Positions 1 through 8,775 of a DNA stretch of 64,000 nucleotides are shown one piece after another. Each line of letters starts with the position of its first letter. Within the stretch, counting starts at the first letter, position 1. Source of the DNA: Algoriphagus aquimarinus (GTDB lineage Bacteria > Bacteroidota > Bacteroidia > Cytophagales > Cyclobacteriaceae); NCBI RefSeq assembly GCF_900112005.1, contig NZ_FOKK01000007.1, forward strand, positions 124,001 to 188,000, written 5' to 3'. The translations under genes and the position numbers were made by a program. The notes beneath the pieces were generated by a model. That model saw nothing but the letters and a program-made list of their open reading frames with translations, made no database searches and was not told the origin of the DNA.

Positions 1-745
1 GTTCGCTTTTCCCCAAGAAATCTCCAGAAGCAAAAAGCGGTACATGAGGAAGAGAATGAGCTAAATACAGAAAGAATGGCTTGTCTTTATTGGAGGAAAT
101 AAATTCTACCGCCTCGGCAGCATATCTTTTGGTGATGGTGTTTTGATCTGCAGGCCGCTCTATGACTTCGGTATTTCTCATCAGAGGCACGTTGAAATAC
201 TCAAATTTAGACTCAAGAAAAGCTTGCTGGTGAGTCACGTCATTTACGCGATCCATGTCATTGCTATAAGGAATTCCAAAGTAGGAATCGAAGCCATGAC
301 TAGTAGGTAAGTATTGCGGCAGGTGCCCCAAATGCCATTTTCCAATTGCGGCAGTGGAGTAACCAGCTCCTTTCAGAAGCTTTGCAATTGTATTCTCATA
401 GGCAGGTAAACCTCCATCAGAATCCGGAAATAAAACCCTTCGCTTATTGCTGTACATCCCTGTACGTACAGGAAGTCTACCTGTTAAGATCGCTGACCTG
501 CTCGGAGTACATACATTCGCTGCCACGTAGAAACTCGTCCATTTCTGTCCTTCCACTGCCATTTGATCGATATACGGAGTCTTGATCGTGGGATGACCAA
601 ATGTACCCAAGTCTCCATAGCCCTGATCATCTGTGAAAATGATGATGAAGTTGGGTTTGGTTTCTTTTGTGTTTTGGGCGAAAAGCTGTGTGGATGAAAA
701 GAATAAAACTAGCAGTAATGGGAAGCAAAAAATGGAATTTTTCAT
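1..745 (-). CDS. S1-family sulfatase, secreted (3' end beyond the window)
   Basis: Reads from an ATG at 743-745 off the left edge, so about 248 N-terminal residues are visible and the C-terminus is missing. Residues 1-24 form a signal peptide with a cleavage site near FAQ. The sulfatase fold starts at PNFIIIFTDDQGYGD, which carries the paired metal-binding aspartates. The formylglycine motif CTPSR begins at Cys79, followed by the GRLPVRTG segment, and GKWHLGHLP supplies a further active-site Lys/His. These are the marks of Cys-type arylsulfatases, which hydrolyse sulfate esters after a maturase converts Cys to formylglycine. It lies downstream of two sulfatases on the same strand and is probably periplasmic. 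The individual sulfate position or sugar cannot be assigned. Confidence 0.93.
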   Translation of the reverse strand, partial: MKNSIFCFPLLLVLFFSSTQLFAQNTKETKPNFIIIFTDDQGYGDLGTFGHPTIKTPYIDQMAVEGQKWTSFYVAANVCTPSRSAILTGRLPVRTGMYSNKRRVLFPDSDGGLPAYENTIAKLLKGAGYSTAAIGKWHLGHLPQYLPTSHGFDSYFGIPYSNDMDRVNDVTHQQAFLESKFEYFNVPLMRNTEVIERPADQNTITKRYAAEAVEFISSNKDKPFFLYLAHSLPHVPLFASGDFLGKSE

Positions 746-840
746 AAAATGAGATAGGGTTAATAGTTAGTATCGTTAAGAAATTTAATTTATGTGATTA
801 TCCGCAATGATGCCAGTTGCCTTAGATTCTTTGTTTATCT

Positions 841-875
841 GGTCGGAAGACCGATGACCGAAGACCGAAGTGACC
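841..875. repeat. Heptamer repeat (GACCGAW)3 with flanking GGTC/GACC
   Basis: GACC occurs at 849, 856, 863 and 872, the first three units being exact 7-bp steps of GACCGAT/A. GGTC at 841 can pair with GACC at 849. The stretch lies in the 230-bp spacer between two sulfatase genes. No function can be assigned. It may be a slipped-strand repeat or the core of a dispersed intergenic repeat. Confidence 0.6.
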
Positions 876-976
876 TCAATTATAAATTTGAACATATTCT
901 AGAGTGCTTTTCCCTCTTAACTGGTAGAAAAGCGGATATACATATTAATTTATTATAAATATATGACTTTCAAGAG

Positions 977-2575
977 TCAGTACTTTTCAGGGAAATTCTT
1001 TTCAAAATCTGTCTCATTCACCCAGCCAGCGTTCATTTTTTCACCATTCATGAAGCGATTGTAAAAATCATTGGAAGCCGCGCCCGAATACGGATACTCA
1101 TCAAAAATATATCCCTTGCCAAACATTCTAGGATCCTTTTGCTGTTTTAACTCTTGAAACAAACGCTCTTTCAACTGCTCTTTGATCACTTGATATTCTG
1201 GATGGATTGCCAGATTTTGCATAGCAAAGGGATCTGAAATTCGCTTGAAAAGCTCTTCTGTCTGTCTTTTTCCAAAAGCCAAATCCCAGTTCTTAGAAGT
1301 TTTATTAGCTCTCCGATCATTTAGAATCTGAGTTTTAGTTGGACTTCCATCCGTATTCAAATAGCCTGTTTCAGGATTCCCTGCTGGCCATCTGTCTGTT
1401 TCAAAATTGTGTAAATACACATAGTCAGTCGTGACTATACCACGAATAGGATATCCTTGATCATCCGGCCTTCCTACATCGTGACGTTCTTTTCCTATGA
1501 GCACATGATTTCTTACTGGATCTACTTGTCCGGAATTTTCACTTTTAAAAATATCCATGAAACTTCGGCCTGTAATGGCAGCCATTTTCACAGAGTCTGT
1601 AGGTACTTGAGCTGCTTCTAAAAAAGTAGGCGTGAAATCAATGAAGCTGATAAAGTCCTCAATCACCCTACCCGATTTAGTAATTCCTTCTTGCCACATG
1701 ACCGCGAGCGGAAGATGGTTGGAATACTCATATTCCTGACCTTTGATTCTCGGAAAAGGCATTCCATTATCTGCAGTTACGACTATGATCGTATTGGATA
1801 ATTCCCCACGTCTTTCCAGTTCATCTATCATCTTTTGAAGATGCTGATCGAAATATTCAATTTCGTAGGCATAATCCAGCATATCTGCACGAACTGAATC
1901 CGTGTCTGGCCAGAATGGCGGCACCTCATCTATATCGCCCAGTTTCTTGTTCCCTTTGGTTAAGCCAGACTGAAATTCATAGGCACGATGTGGTTCAGTA
2001 GAACCATACCAAAAGACAAAGGGCTCATCCTCCTCTTTACTGTTTAAGAAATCGGCAAAGTTTTTAGCATAATCATTCGAGCTTATTTGAGGAGTTGGAG
2101 CCTCCATCTTAAACTTATTATAAGCAGGCCCAGTCAATTCCCTGGGTTTTCCACCTACCTCACCGGGATTGCCAGGTGCCCAACCTTTGGCAGTAAATCC
2201 ACCATGATAACCAGAGCTGATCAGTTGCTCCATAAACGTGGTAAACTTTGCAGGAAAATCAGGTGAGTGATTTGCCGCTTCCTCCAGTTGCCAGGAGTTA
2301 CGACCAGTCAAAATAGCGGCGCGAGATGGCGCACACTTTGCATTTGGTGTGTATGCATTCATAAATAGTAGCCCCTCTTTCGCTACATAGTCAAAAGCAG
2401 GTGTATTCACCCATTTGGTTCCATAAGCTCCCATATGAGGAAAAGAAGCATCATCCATTATTGCAAAGAGAATGTTTGGACGCTTCGCTGGAGTTTCTTT
2501 TTCGCCCGAATTGCAAGAATAAAACAGGGCAGAAATGAGAAGTGCCACTACAGCAAACAGTCTAGTCATTTTCAT
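977..2575 (-). CDS. S1-family sulfatase lipoprotein
   Basis: A 532-residue Cys-type sulfatase. An open frame extends upstream to 2617, but that would start inside a strong hairpin. The ATG at 2575 gives a normal lipoprotein signal peptide with lipobox Cys21, so I prefer it; the ATGs at 2584 and 2581 are possible alternatives. Metal-binding Asp residues sit in AIMDDASF, the formylglycine motif CAPSR starts at Cys81, and VVTADNG is the second metal site. The pattern resembles heparan N-sulfatase (sulfamidase)-like members, but substrate assignment would be a guess. It is probably anchored in the outer membrane or periplasm and works with the neighbouring sulfatases and the SusCD pair upstream. 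It needs a formylglycine-generating enzyme, and none is encoded in this window. Confidence 0.93.
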   Translation of the reverse strand: MKMTRLFAVVALLISALFYSCNSGEKETPAKRPNILFAIMDDASFPHMGAYGTKWVNTPAFDYVAKEGLLFMNAYTPNAKCAPSRAAILTGRNSWQLEEAANHSPDFPAKFTTFMEQLISSGYHGGFTAKGWAPGNPGEVGGKPRELTGPAYNKFKMEAPTPQISSNDYAKNFADFLNSKEEDEPFVFWYGSTEPHRAYEFQSGLTKGNKKLGDIDEVPPFWPDTDSVRADMLDYAYEIEYFDQHLQKMIDELERRGELSNTIIVVTADNGMPFPRIKGQEYEYSNHLPLAVMWQEGITKSGRVIEDFISFIDFTPTFLEAAQVPTDSVKMAAITGRSFMDIFKSENSGQVDPVRNHVLIGKERHDVGRPDDQGYPIRGIVTTDYVYLHNFETDRWPAGNPETGYLNTDGSPTKTQILNDRRANKTSKNWDLAFGKRQTEELFKRISDPFAMQNLAIHPEYQVIKEQLKERLFQELKQQKDPRMFGKGYIFDEYPYSGAASNDFYNRFMNGEKMNAGWVNETDFEKNFPEKY

Positions 2576-2616
2576 ATTCATCATGGATAATTTGGAAACA
2601 CTTTCACCTATAAACA

Positions 2617-2658
2617 CAAACAGGCAATAACAATATAAAAATTGCTATTGCCTGTTTG
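2617..2658 (-). terminator. 18-bp hairpin between two sulfatase genes
   Basis: Bases 2617-2634 pair with 2641-2658 over 18 bp with one mismatch and a 6-nt loop. On the minus strand the stem is followed by a T-rich stretch. It sits directly after the stop of the sulfatase at 2674-4227 and acts either as a terminator or as an mRNA-stabilising or processing hairpin. It also argues against a start codon at 2617 for the next gene. Confidence 0.6.
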
Positions 2659-2673
2659 CCCTAAAATCTATAA

Positions 2674-4227
2674 TTATTTCAATACAACATCCTCCTCTTT
2701 ACTATTCACATCTCCGCGAATAGCCGTGTAGGCAGCGATCATTTCTTCCAATTTCTCAGGATTGGATTCAGCTAGATTATCGGCTTGACCAATGTCCTTG
2801 GAAAGATTGTAAAGCTGATAGTTTTTATCATTTCCGATTTCAATATTAACTGAGGCTATTTTAGCGGCGCCATTGTATGGAGGAATCATAATCCACTCGT
2901 CTTTTCTCAAGGCTGTTCTACCCGTAGCTTCGAGAATCAAATCAGATCTACCTACTTTATCCTCTCCCATAAAGGCTGACAATAGATTTTCGCTATCCTG
3001 AGCCGTATCTGTACTTCCAGTAAGGGAAGCTAATGAGCTTAGAAAATCAACTTGACAAACCAAGGCATCTGATACCTGAGGCTGAATTTTTCCTTTCCAA
3101 TAAACCATAAATGGCACTCGGGTTCCAGCTTCGAAAAGACTGTATTTACCGCCTCTCAAAGCACCTGCAGGAGTATGATTACCTATTTTCTCTACTGCAT
3201 CATCATAGTAGCCATCATTCAATACCGGGCCATTATCAGAAGTAAAAATGATCAATGTATTCTCTAGCAAGCCTTCATCTTCCAAGGTTTTCATAAACTC
3301 ACCTACCATCCAGTCAGCCTCCAGAATTACATCACCTCTTGGTCCCATTTCAGATTTACCTTCAAACCTAGGATGTGGAGTTCTCGGTACATGTGGCTGC
3401 TGAAATGCATAGTAAAGAAAGAAGGGTCCTTCCTTGTGTGACTTCACATAGCTTTGGGCTTTCTCCAAAAAGTGATCCGCCATATCAACATCCGACCACT
3501 TTGCAGCTTCTCCGCCTTTCATAAATCCGATTCTAGGAATGCCATTCACAATGCTGTTATTGTGGCCATGGTGCCACTTCGTAGTGGTTAGTTCAGGATT
3601 GTCTTTTCCAGTAGGTTCACCCTCGAAGTTTTTGTCATAGCTCACTTCGATAGGATCATTTGGATCCAAATTGACCACATTTCCATTTTCTATATAGACC
3701 GTAGGCACACGATCTTGAGTAGCAGCCATGATGTAGCTGTAGTCAAAGCCAACTTCATTTGGACTTGGGCTGATGTGCTGATTCCAATCAACATCTCCGT
3801 TGCCAAGACCCAAGTGCCATTTTCCTACCACACCAGTTTCATAGCCTTGTCCTTTTAGCATTTTAGGAACAGTCATCTGAGAAGTACTAATCAGCAAAGG
3901 TGCTGTACCTGGAAGGATCTTTGCATCTGCATTTCTCCATGGATAAACACCCGTAAGCAACGCATACCTACTCGGTGTACAAGTAGCAGAAGAGGCATAG
4001 CCATTGGTAAATCGAATTCCACCATTTGCCAATTTGTCCATGTTCGGAGTAGAAAGCTCAGTAGCTCCATAGGAACTCAAATCGCCATACCCCAAATCAT
4101 CCATATAGATGATGACGATATTAGGCTTTTTCACCTCTGAATCAGCCACTTCCTCCTTAGGGGAGCTGCAGTTAAAAAACAGGGATACTCCTGTCAATCC
4201 AAGTAAAAGTTTACTCTTAAAACTCAT
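2674..4227 (-). CDS. S1-family sulfatase lipoprotein
   Basis: A 517-residue arylsulfatase-type protein. The signal peptide ends at lipobox Cys20. The core begins with PNIVIIYMDDLGYGDL (metal-binding aspartates), the formylglycine motif CTPSR starts at Cys83, GKWHLG carries active-site Lys and His, and FTSDNG is the C-terminal metal site. Length and motif order are normal for the family. It hydrolyses a sulfate ester on a glycan; the sugar is unknown. Located between a PhoD-like phosphatase gene and another sulfatase on the same strand, it belongs to the sulfated-polysaccharide block that is headed by the ECF-sigma/FecR/SusCD genes. Confidence 0.94.
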   Translation of the reverse strand: MSFKSKLLLGLTGVSLFFNCSSPKEEVADSEVKKPNIVIIYMDDLGYGDLSSYGATELSTPNMDKLANGGIRFTNGYASSATCTPSRYALLTGVYPWRNADAKILPGTAPLLISTSQMTVPKMLKGQGYETGVVGKWHLGLGNGDVDWNQHISPSPNEVGFDYSYIMAATQDRVPTVYIENGNVVNLDPNDPIEVSYDKNFEGEPTGKDNPELTTTKWHHGHNNSIVNGIPRIGFMKGGEAAKWSDVDMADHFLEKAQSYVKSHKEGPFFLYYAFQQPHVPRTPHPRFEGKSEMGPRGDVILEADWMVGEFMKTLEDEGLLENTLIIFTSDNGPVLNDGYYDDAVEKIGNHTPAGALRGGKYSLFEAGTRVPFMVYWKGKIQPQVSDALVCQVDFLSSLASLTGSTDTAQDSENLLSAFMGEDKVGRSDLILEATGRTALRKDEWIMIPPYNGAAKIASVNIEIGNDKNYQLYNLSKDIGQADNLAESNPEKLEEMIAAYTAIRGDVNSKEEDVVLK

Positions 4228-4281
4228 GATTTTATGTTTTTATTTATCCTTATTAATCTTAAAACTTCGACATTCTTAATC

Positions 4282-4345
4282 CATCATTCGACCTTCAATA
4301 AAATTTCAAATGATGAATGATGAATACCCAATAATGAATAATCAA
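4282..4345. repeat. Short imperfect ATGAATG-type repeats in a spacer
   Basis: GATGAAT is iterated near 4312-4325 and again in degenerate form near 4333-4340. CATCATTC at 4282-4289 is the inverse of GAATGATG at 4315-4322. This is a low-complexity AT-rich spacer between the PhoD-like gene and a sulfatase. Nothing more can be supported. Confidence 0.4.
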
Positions 4346-4377
4346 ATGGGCCTCATCTGATATTTCAACTTTTTAAG

Positions 4378-6993
4378 CTACTCCGCAAGATTCACTTCTA
4401 TTATTTCTGGATGACTGCTTACCATCGTAAGGCCAGCATACGTCTTCATCAATCCCTTATTCTGATCACGGACTTCCACTCGGTGCTTATCAGCCGAGAA
4501 CACTTTTGGCTGAAAACTAGCAGTGTTTACAGGTATAGCATACTCAAGTTCACCAGTGGACTCATTATAGACAGAAACTAGTGGGTTTTCCACTCCTTCC
4601 AAATTCAAGGTATTTAGATAGCCAACAGCTTTTCTCGCATAATTATCTTTTTGGGAAACTGTCAATGGCCAACCTTCATATTGTCCTGCTGGATTGGAAA
4701 TAGGATCTACATTTCTTGGCCAGCATTCGATCTTCATCGTACGTTCCTCCTTGTCAAAAGTAATAATCCCATAACCGGTACCTCTATCATATATTCTGGA
4801 CGGTTCAAAACCTGATTTGTATGGATTGGCCACAGCCATAATCGTCATTTTATTACCAAAGCCATCTTCAAAATCCCCGGTATTTTTGGTCCCACCAGGA
4901 AAAGGCTCATGGCCTTCAGGTACTTTTGGCCACCAGCGTCTAGGCCAGAGATTATTCAATGCCGGACCGGCAAAGGCAAAACCAGAATCGCGGAATTCCT
5001 CCACGCCATATTGCACTGTACTTGCCAAATGCTGATCCCCCGCGATATGCAATGCAAATGATTTACGTATAATTCGTACAGCTTCATCGCGTCCCTTTTG
5101 AGGCCAGCCATTCGAATCCATATCTGTAGTCGGCGCATCGCCATCCACATACTCACCTTTCTCAGGAGTAGGTAAGCTAGGCACCATGCTATCAATAATA
5201 CTTCCTTCTGGCAAAGTGGCTACAGTACAGAAGTTCGTCTGAGACAAAACAGCTTTCATCTGTACTCCTGGATTCCACTTAGCTGACCAGTTTTCCAAGA
5301 AATTAAGTTGTCTTTTTCCTAGTAGCTCAGCTTCAATATCGTAATGCTTTTTGATGTCAAAATCCGGGTTTTGAATAAAGCCATTCATGACTTTCGCTTC
5401 TTTTGGAAGGACATTCTGTGGAGCTGATTTGAATTTTCTATCTTCTAAAATCGCGAAACTCACTCCTCCATACTCCCAATCCGTGTAATAGACATTGATT
5501 CCTTGCTTTACAGGAGTTGGGTCAAACGCATCAGGTAAGTGACTTGTCTGACAATCCTGAATCATGTTCACCCATTCCGGAGGCATTTTATAGCCACCTT
5601 GATCTTGAGCTACATAGCCCCAACCCTCATCAGAGGGTGCATGCTTGCCACCTTCTCCCCAGACATTTCCATGATACACGTCATGATCATCTGGGATAAT
5701 TGCTGCAGGAATCGTTCTGAAAATATCGCGGTACGACCAGCCAAACATATACCATTTGTGCAGGTAATCCAGATAGGATTTTTCCAGCGGGCTGGTTTGA
5801 ATCCCAAATCCACCCGTACCCTCATAGAACTGATCTCCGAGGAATAAGGCCATTTCAGGTTTGTGCTTTGCAACATGAATAGCTACTTCCTGATCTGGAA
5901 AACCATGGTCAGCATTGCAGCTAAAAACTGCTACTTTCAAGTTATCAGTAGATTTTGGCTGTGCAGCGATCTCTCCGTGGTAAAAGAATTCCTGAGATTT
6001 ATCCTTCAGTGGAACATTCACATGTACCCGATATGGGATCATTTCCTCATGCTTCCAACCATCTATTCTAAACTTAGCTATTCTTCCATTTGGATCTAGC
6101 TCAGAGGTCTGAACTGTCTCCCAGCCGGATCCTTTTTTGAGCTGAAGCTCCACCTTCATAGTTGAAATCAACTCAAGTGGTGCAAGCTGTGCTGTTAATT
6201 TAAGTGTGTTTTTGTGCAGGGTATATTGCGCAAAGAAGATCGGCCCAAAGACCTGATCGGCTTTTTCGACAATTTTATCTCCTTGAAAAACCCAATCTGA
6301 AAATGCGACCATACTGCTCGTGGTCTCTTCCTTCTTTGGGCAATTAGCTACCAAGGCTAGGTTACCTTGCAAATCCTGAGGAGCGATTCCTTCTGCAGTT
6401 AGGGTAATTGGATTCTTGTCAGTTTTGGTATTTGAAGCAGAAAGCGTCAAGCTGTACTTGCTTTGCTTAAACGAACCTTTCAAGGTTAATGTAAGTGGTT
6501 TGGTTAAATCCAGCTTCTGATCACTCAGTTTCTCCCCGATCATCAATTGCCCAGACCCAGTAATCCCGACATCCAATCCTTTGCCGAAAACTGCAGCAGA
6601 GCGATAGTCATCAAAAATGCCTTTTGCCCCAAGCCTAAAACCAGCATAGGCAGCGGCATTCCCAATCAATTCTTTATTGTCCCATGCTATGCTTACCGAC
6701 TGCTGAAAATCTTTATTCTCAGTTCCCAGCTGATGCGTAAGAATATGCAAGGCTCTATTTGGGCCTGAAATATTGCAGACTGCTTTACCTCCTATGATTT
6801 CCCAATCCTGCAATCTATTTCCCCAAAACTCAGGGCCAACCCACTTCATATCCGGCCAATTTCCCCAGTTACTTTTGAAGCCTGAATCAGCCGTAGCAAG
6901 CAGCTTTTTGATACTTGTGAATCCTTGTGAAAAGAAAAAAGGAGTCGAAAAAGAAGTTAAGGCCATAGCCTTTACAGCGGATCTGCGTTTCAT
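4378..6993 (-). CDS. PhoD-like metallophosphatase with N-terminal beta-rich domain, Tat-exported
   Basis: 871 residues, beginning with a short twin-arginine-type signal (MKRRSAVKAM, then a hydrophobic stretch to about residue 25). Residues about 35-345 look like beta-sandwich material (concanavalin-like plus a purple-acid-phosphatase-N/fibronectin-like segment). The catalytic part runs from about 352, with FSCNADHG (355-362), LGDQFYEG (385-392), PDDHDVYHG (434-442) and AGDQH (651-655), matching the metal-ligand blocks of the PhoD/alkaline-phosphatase-D fold. Known relatives are phosphodi- or monoesterases. The true substrate here is unknown, and a role on phosphorylated or sulfated glycan is only suggested by its neighbours. 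It is longer than the classical ~550-residue PhoD because of the N-terminal extension. Confidence 0.85.
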   Translation of the reverse strand: MKRRSAVKAMALTSFSTPFFFSQGFTSIKKLLATADSGFKSNWGNWPDMKWVGPEFWGNRLQDWEIIGGKAVCNISGPNRALHILTHQLGTENKDFQQSVSIAWDNKELIGNAAAYAGFRLGAKGIFDDYRSAAVFGKGLDVGITGSGQLMIGEKLSDQKLDLTKPLTLTLKGSFKQSKYSLTLSASNTKTDKNPITLTAEGIAPQDLQGNLALVANCPKKEETTSSMVAFSDWVFQGDKIVEKADQVFGPIFFAQYTLHKNTLKLTAQLAPLELISTMKVELQLKKGSGWETVQTSELDPNGRIAKFRIDGWKHEEMIPYRVHVNVPLKDKSQEFFYHGEIAAQPKSTDNLKVAVFSCNADHGFPDQEVAIHVAKHKPEMALFLGDQFYEGTGGFGIQTSPLEKSYLDYLHKWYMFGWSYRDIFRTIPAAIIPDDHDVYHGNVWGEGGKHAPSDEGWGYVAQDQGGYKMPPEWVNMIQDCQTSHLPDAFDPTPVKQGINVYYTDWEYGGVSFAILEDRKFKSAPQNVLPKEAKVMNGFIQNPDFDIKKHYDIEAELLGKRQLNFLENWSAKWNPGVQMKAVLSQTNFCTVATLPEGSIIDSMVPSLPTPEKGEYVDGDAPTTDMDSNGWPQKGRDEAVRIIRKSFALHIAGDQHLASTVQYGVEEFRDSGFAFAGPALNNLWPRRWWPKVPEGHEPFPGGTKNTGDFEDGFGNKMTIMAVANPYKSGFEPSRIYDRGTGYGIITFDKEERTMKIECWPRNVDPISNPAGQYEGWPLTVSQKDNYARKAVGYLNTLNLEGVENPLVSVYNESTGELEYAIPVNTASFQPKVFSADKHRVEVRDQNKGLMKTYAGLTMVSSHPEIIEVNLAE

Positions 6994-7044
6994 AGTATAA
7001 GAGGTGGTTAAGGAATTTAAAGATGGATTAGATATCCATTAAAG

Positions 7045-7087
7045 CCTTTCAAGACAAAGCTAAACGGAACAGCTTTGTCTTGAAAGG
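7045..7087 (-). terminator. Perfect 17-bp hairpin after the SusD gene
   Basis: Bases 7045-7061 pair perfectly with 7071-7087, leaving a 9-nt loop. It stands 30 bp after the SusD stop codon and 52 bp before the PhoD-like start. On the minus strand the stem is followed by CTTTAAT, so it is a weak-tailed intrinsic terminator or a stability hairpin that separates high susCD expression from the downstream enzyme genes. Confidence 0.65.
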
Positions 7088-7117
7088 AAAAAATGGTAAA
7101 TGAATTGCTTATAAAAA

Positions 7118-8758
7118 CTACTCAAGCGAAGGGTTAATATTCACTTCACTCTGTGGAATTGGCCAAGTATTATCAACGCCATCACGAAATTTTCTTGAAG
7201 TCACATACCATCTACTTTTTGAATCTGCCTGTCCACCTTTTAGTCGTTGCTTTTTGGCACCCGGAAATGATGCGCCATAAAAATCTGCGTTAAGCACCTC
7301 TTTGGCTATATCCCATCTTAGCAAATCCCAATAGCGGATACCCTCAAAAGCTAGCTCAACCCTTCTTTCTTTACGAAGAATTTCTCTTAAAGCAGAGGGG
7401 TCCGTTGTAGTGATAGCAGGCATTCCTACAGAAGCCCTTGCCCTTACCTTATTTATAGTTTGATCCAAATCAGCTTGAGTGATTGCTTGGCCTGCTTCCA
7501 ATTTAGCTTCCAAGTAGCTGAGCAAAATCTCTGCATAGCGTATGATTGGAAGGTTACCACCATAATTTGTTAGGTTGCCAGAAAAGCTTTCGTCAGCAAA
7601 TTTCTTAAGTCCAAAACCAGTTTGGGTTGTCTGCTTACCCGCTCCTAATTGATCAGGAGAAGATGACGAATCCGGATGAGTGACATATGTGCCTTTGAAT
7701 GTAGATCCATCAAATAAAACTGATGCTTTCAAACGCGGATCTCTATTTTTACTGACATTCTTAGGATCATATTGAGGGCTATCAAAAGAAAACTTCGAGC
7801 CATCTGTAAAATCATAGGCTTCTACCATGCTGCCGAGAGGATTGAACAAGTGCCAACCTCCAGCAATCGCAGGAAAGAAGTGCTGTAACATTCCATTAGC
7901 TGCGAGATTATCAATATACTGAGTGCTGAAAATGATTTCATCACTATTTTCATTGGTTTTGAGAAAAAGACCTGCATAATCTGGATCGATGATATTCTCT
8001 CCCATTTCTATGATCTCCGCATAGGTTTTTGCCGCCTCACTGAACTTCTTTTCTGACAATTGTAATCTTCCTGTAAAAGCTAACACTGTTTGCTGAGTAA
8101 CTCTGCCTCTCTGTGCAGATGGCAATCCAGCATGGCTCGGAAGATAATCTACGATCTCACCAAACTCTTTCATTACGAATGCAACTATTTCAGCTTTAGA
8201 AGCCTTTTTAACGGAATTTGCTTCAGCTGGACTCAACGTTTTTTCGACCAATGGAACAGAGCCCCAAAACTGGGACATGTAATAGTATTGAGCTGCTCTA
8301 AGGAATCGAACTTCAGATTTCATCCTCTCCTTTTTCAAATCATCCATTGGCACTTGATCTACGTTCTCCAAGAAAAAGTTACAATTCGCGATATTTTTGT
8401 AAGATGAAGACCAGTAAGAGTTCAAAATATTGATACTGGAAGTTAGAGTTCCGTTGGATAACCTGTGAAAAGCAGAATTATCTCCTCGACGATCGTACGC
8501 GTTATCAGAAGCAAATTCCATAAACAACAAACCATCATAAGCCCACCAGTTGGATGGATTTACTGAGGTACCATTTTGGACGATCCCACCTCTATACACT
8601 CCGGTTAACGCTAATTCAGCATTACCTTCATTACTCCAAAATGTAGCATTATCAAAGCTATCTAAGGGAGACTTATCCAATTGATCTACACAAGAAAACA
8701 GAACGCTACTAAGCAGAATGCAACTGATATATCTATATATATAATTAATGTTATTCAT
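7118..8758 (-). CDS. SusD/RagB-family glycan-binding lipoprotein
   Basis: 546 residues with a lipoprotein signal (Cys23, in VLFSCVDQLDKSP). Typical SusD blocks are visible: the N-terminal TFWSNEGNAELALTGVY, TPR-like helices in which LRAAQYYYMSQFWGSVPLV matches the LRA-x-YY motif, the C-terminal IRYAEILLSYLEAK, LRKERRVELAFEGIRYWDLLRW and the final WPIPQSEVNINPSL. SusD proteins cap the SusC channel on the cell surface and bind the oligosaccharide. The start lies 17 bp after the SusC stop, so both are co-transcribed. Substrate is unknown; neighbours suggest a sulfated glycan. Confidence 0.97.
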   Translation of the reverse strand: MNNINYIYRYISCILLSSVLFSCVDQLDKSPLDSFDNATFWSNEGNAELALTGVYRGGIVQNGTSVNPSNWWAYDGLLFMEFASDNAYDRRGDNSAFHRLSNGTLTSSINILNSYWSSSYKNIANCNFFLENVDQVPMDDLKKERMKSEVRFLRAAQYYYMSQFWGSVPLVEKTLSPAEANSVKKASKAEIVAFVMKEFGEIVDYLPSHAGLPSAQRGRVTQQTVLAFTGRLQLSEKKFSEAAKTYAEIIEMGENIIDPDYAGLFLKTNENSDEIIFSTQYIDNLAANGMLQHFFPAIAGGWHLFNPLGSMVEAYDFTDGSKFSFDSPQYDPKNVSKNRDPRLKASVLFDGSTFKGTYVTHPDSSSSPDQLGAGKQTTQTGFGLKKFADESFSGNLTNYGGNLPIIRYAEILLSYLEAKLEAGQAITQADLDQTINKVRARASVGMPAITTTDPSALREILRKERRVELAFEGIRYWDLLRWDIAKEVLNADFYGASFPGAKKQRLKGGQADSKSRWYVTSRKFRDGVDNTWPIPQSEVNINPSLE

Positions 8759-8775
8759 TACGATTAGTATTTAAG

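Noticed and set aside
2576-2617. N-terminal extension of the sulfatase to 2617
   Set aside because: It would start in the terminator-like hairpin and puts a polar stretch ahead of a complete lipoprotein signal peptide.
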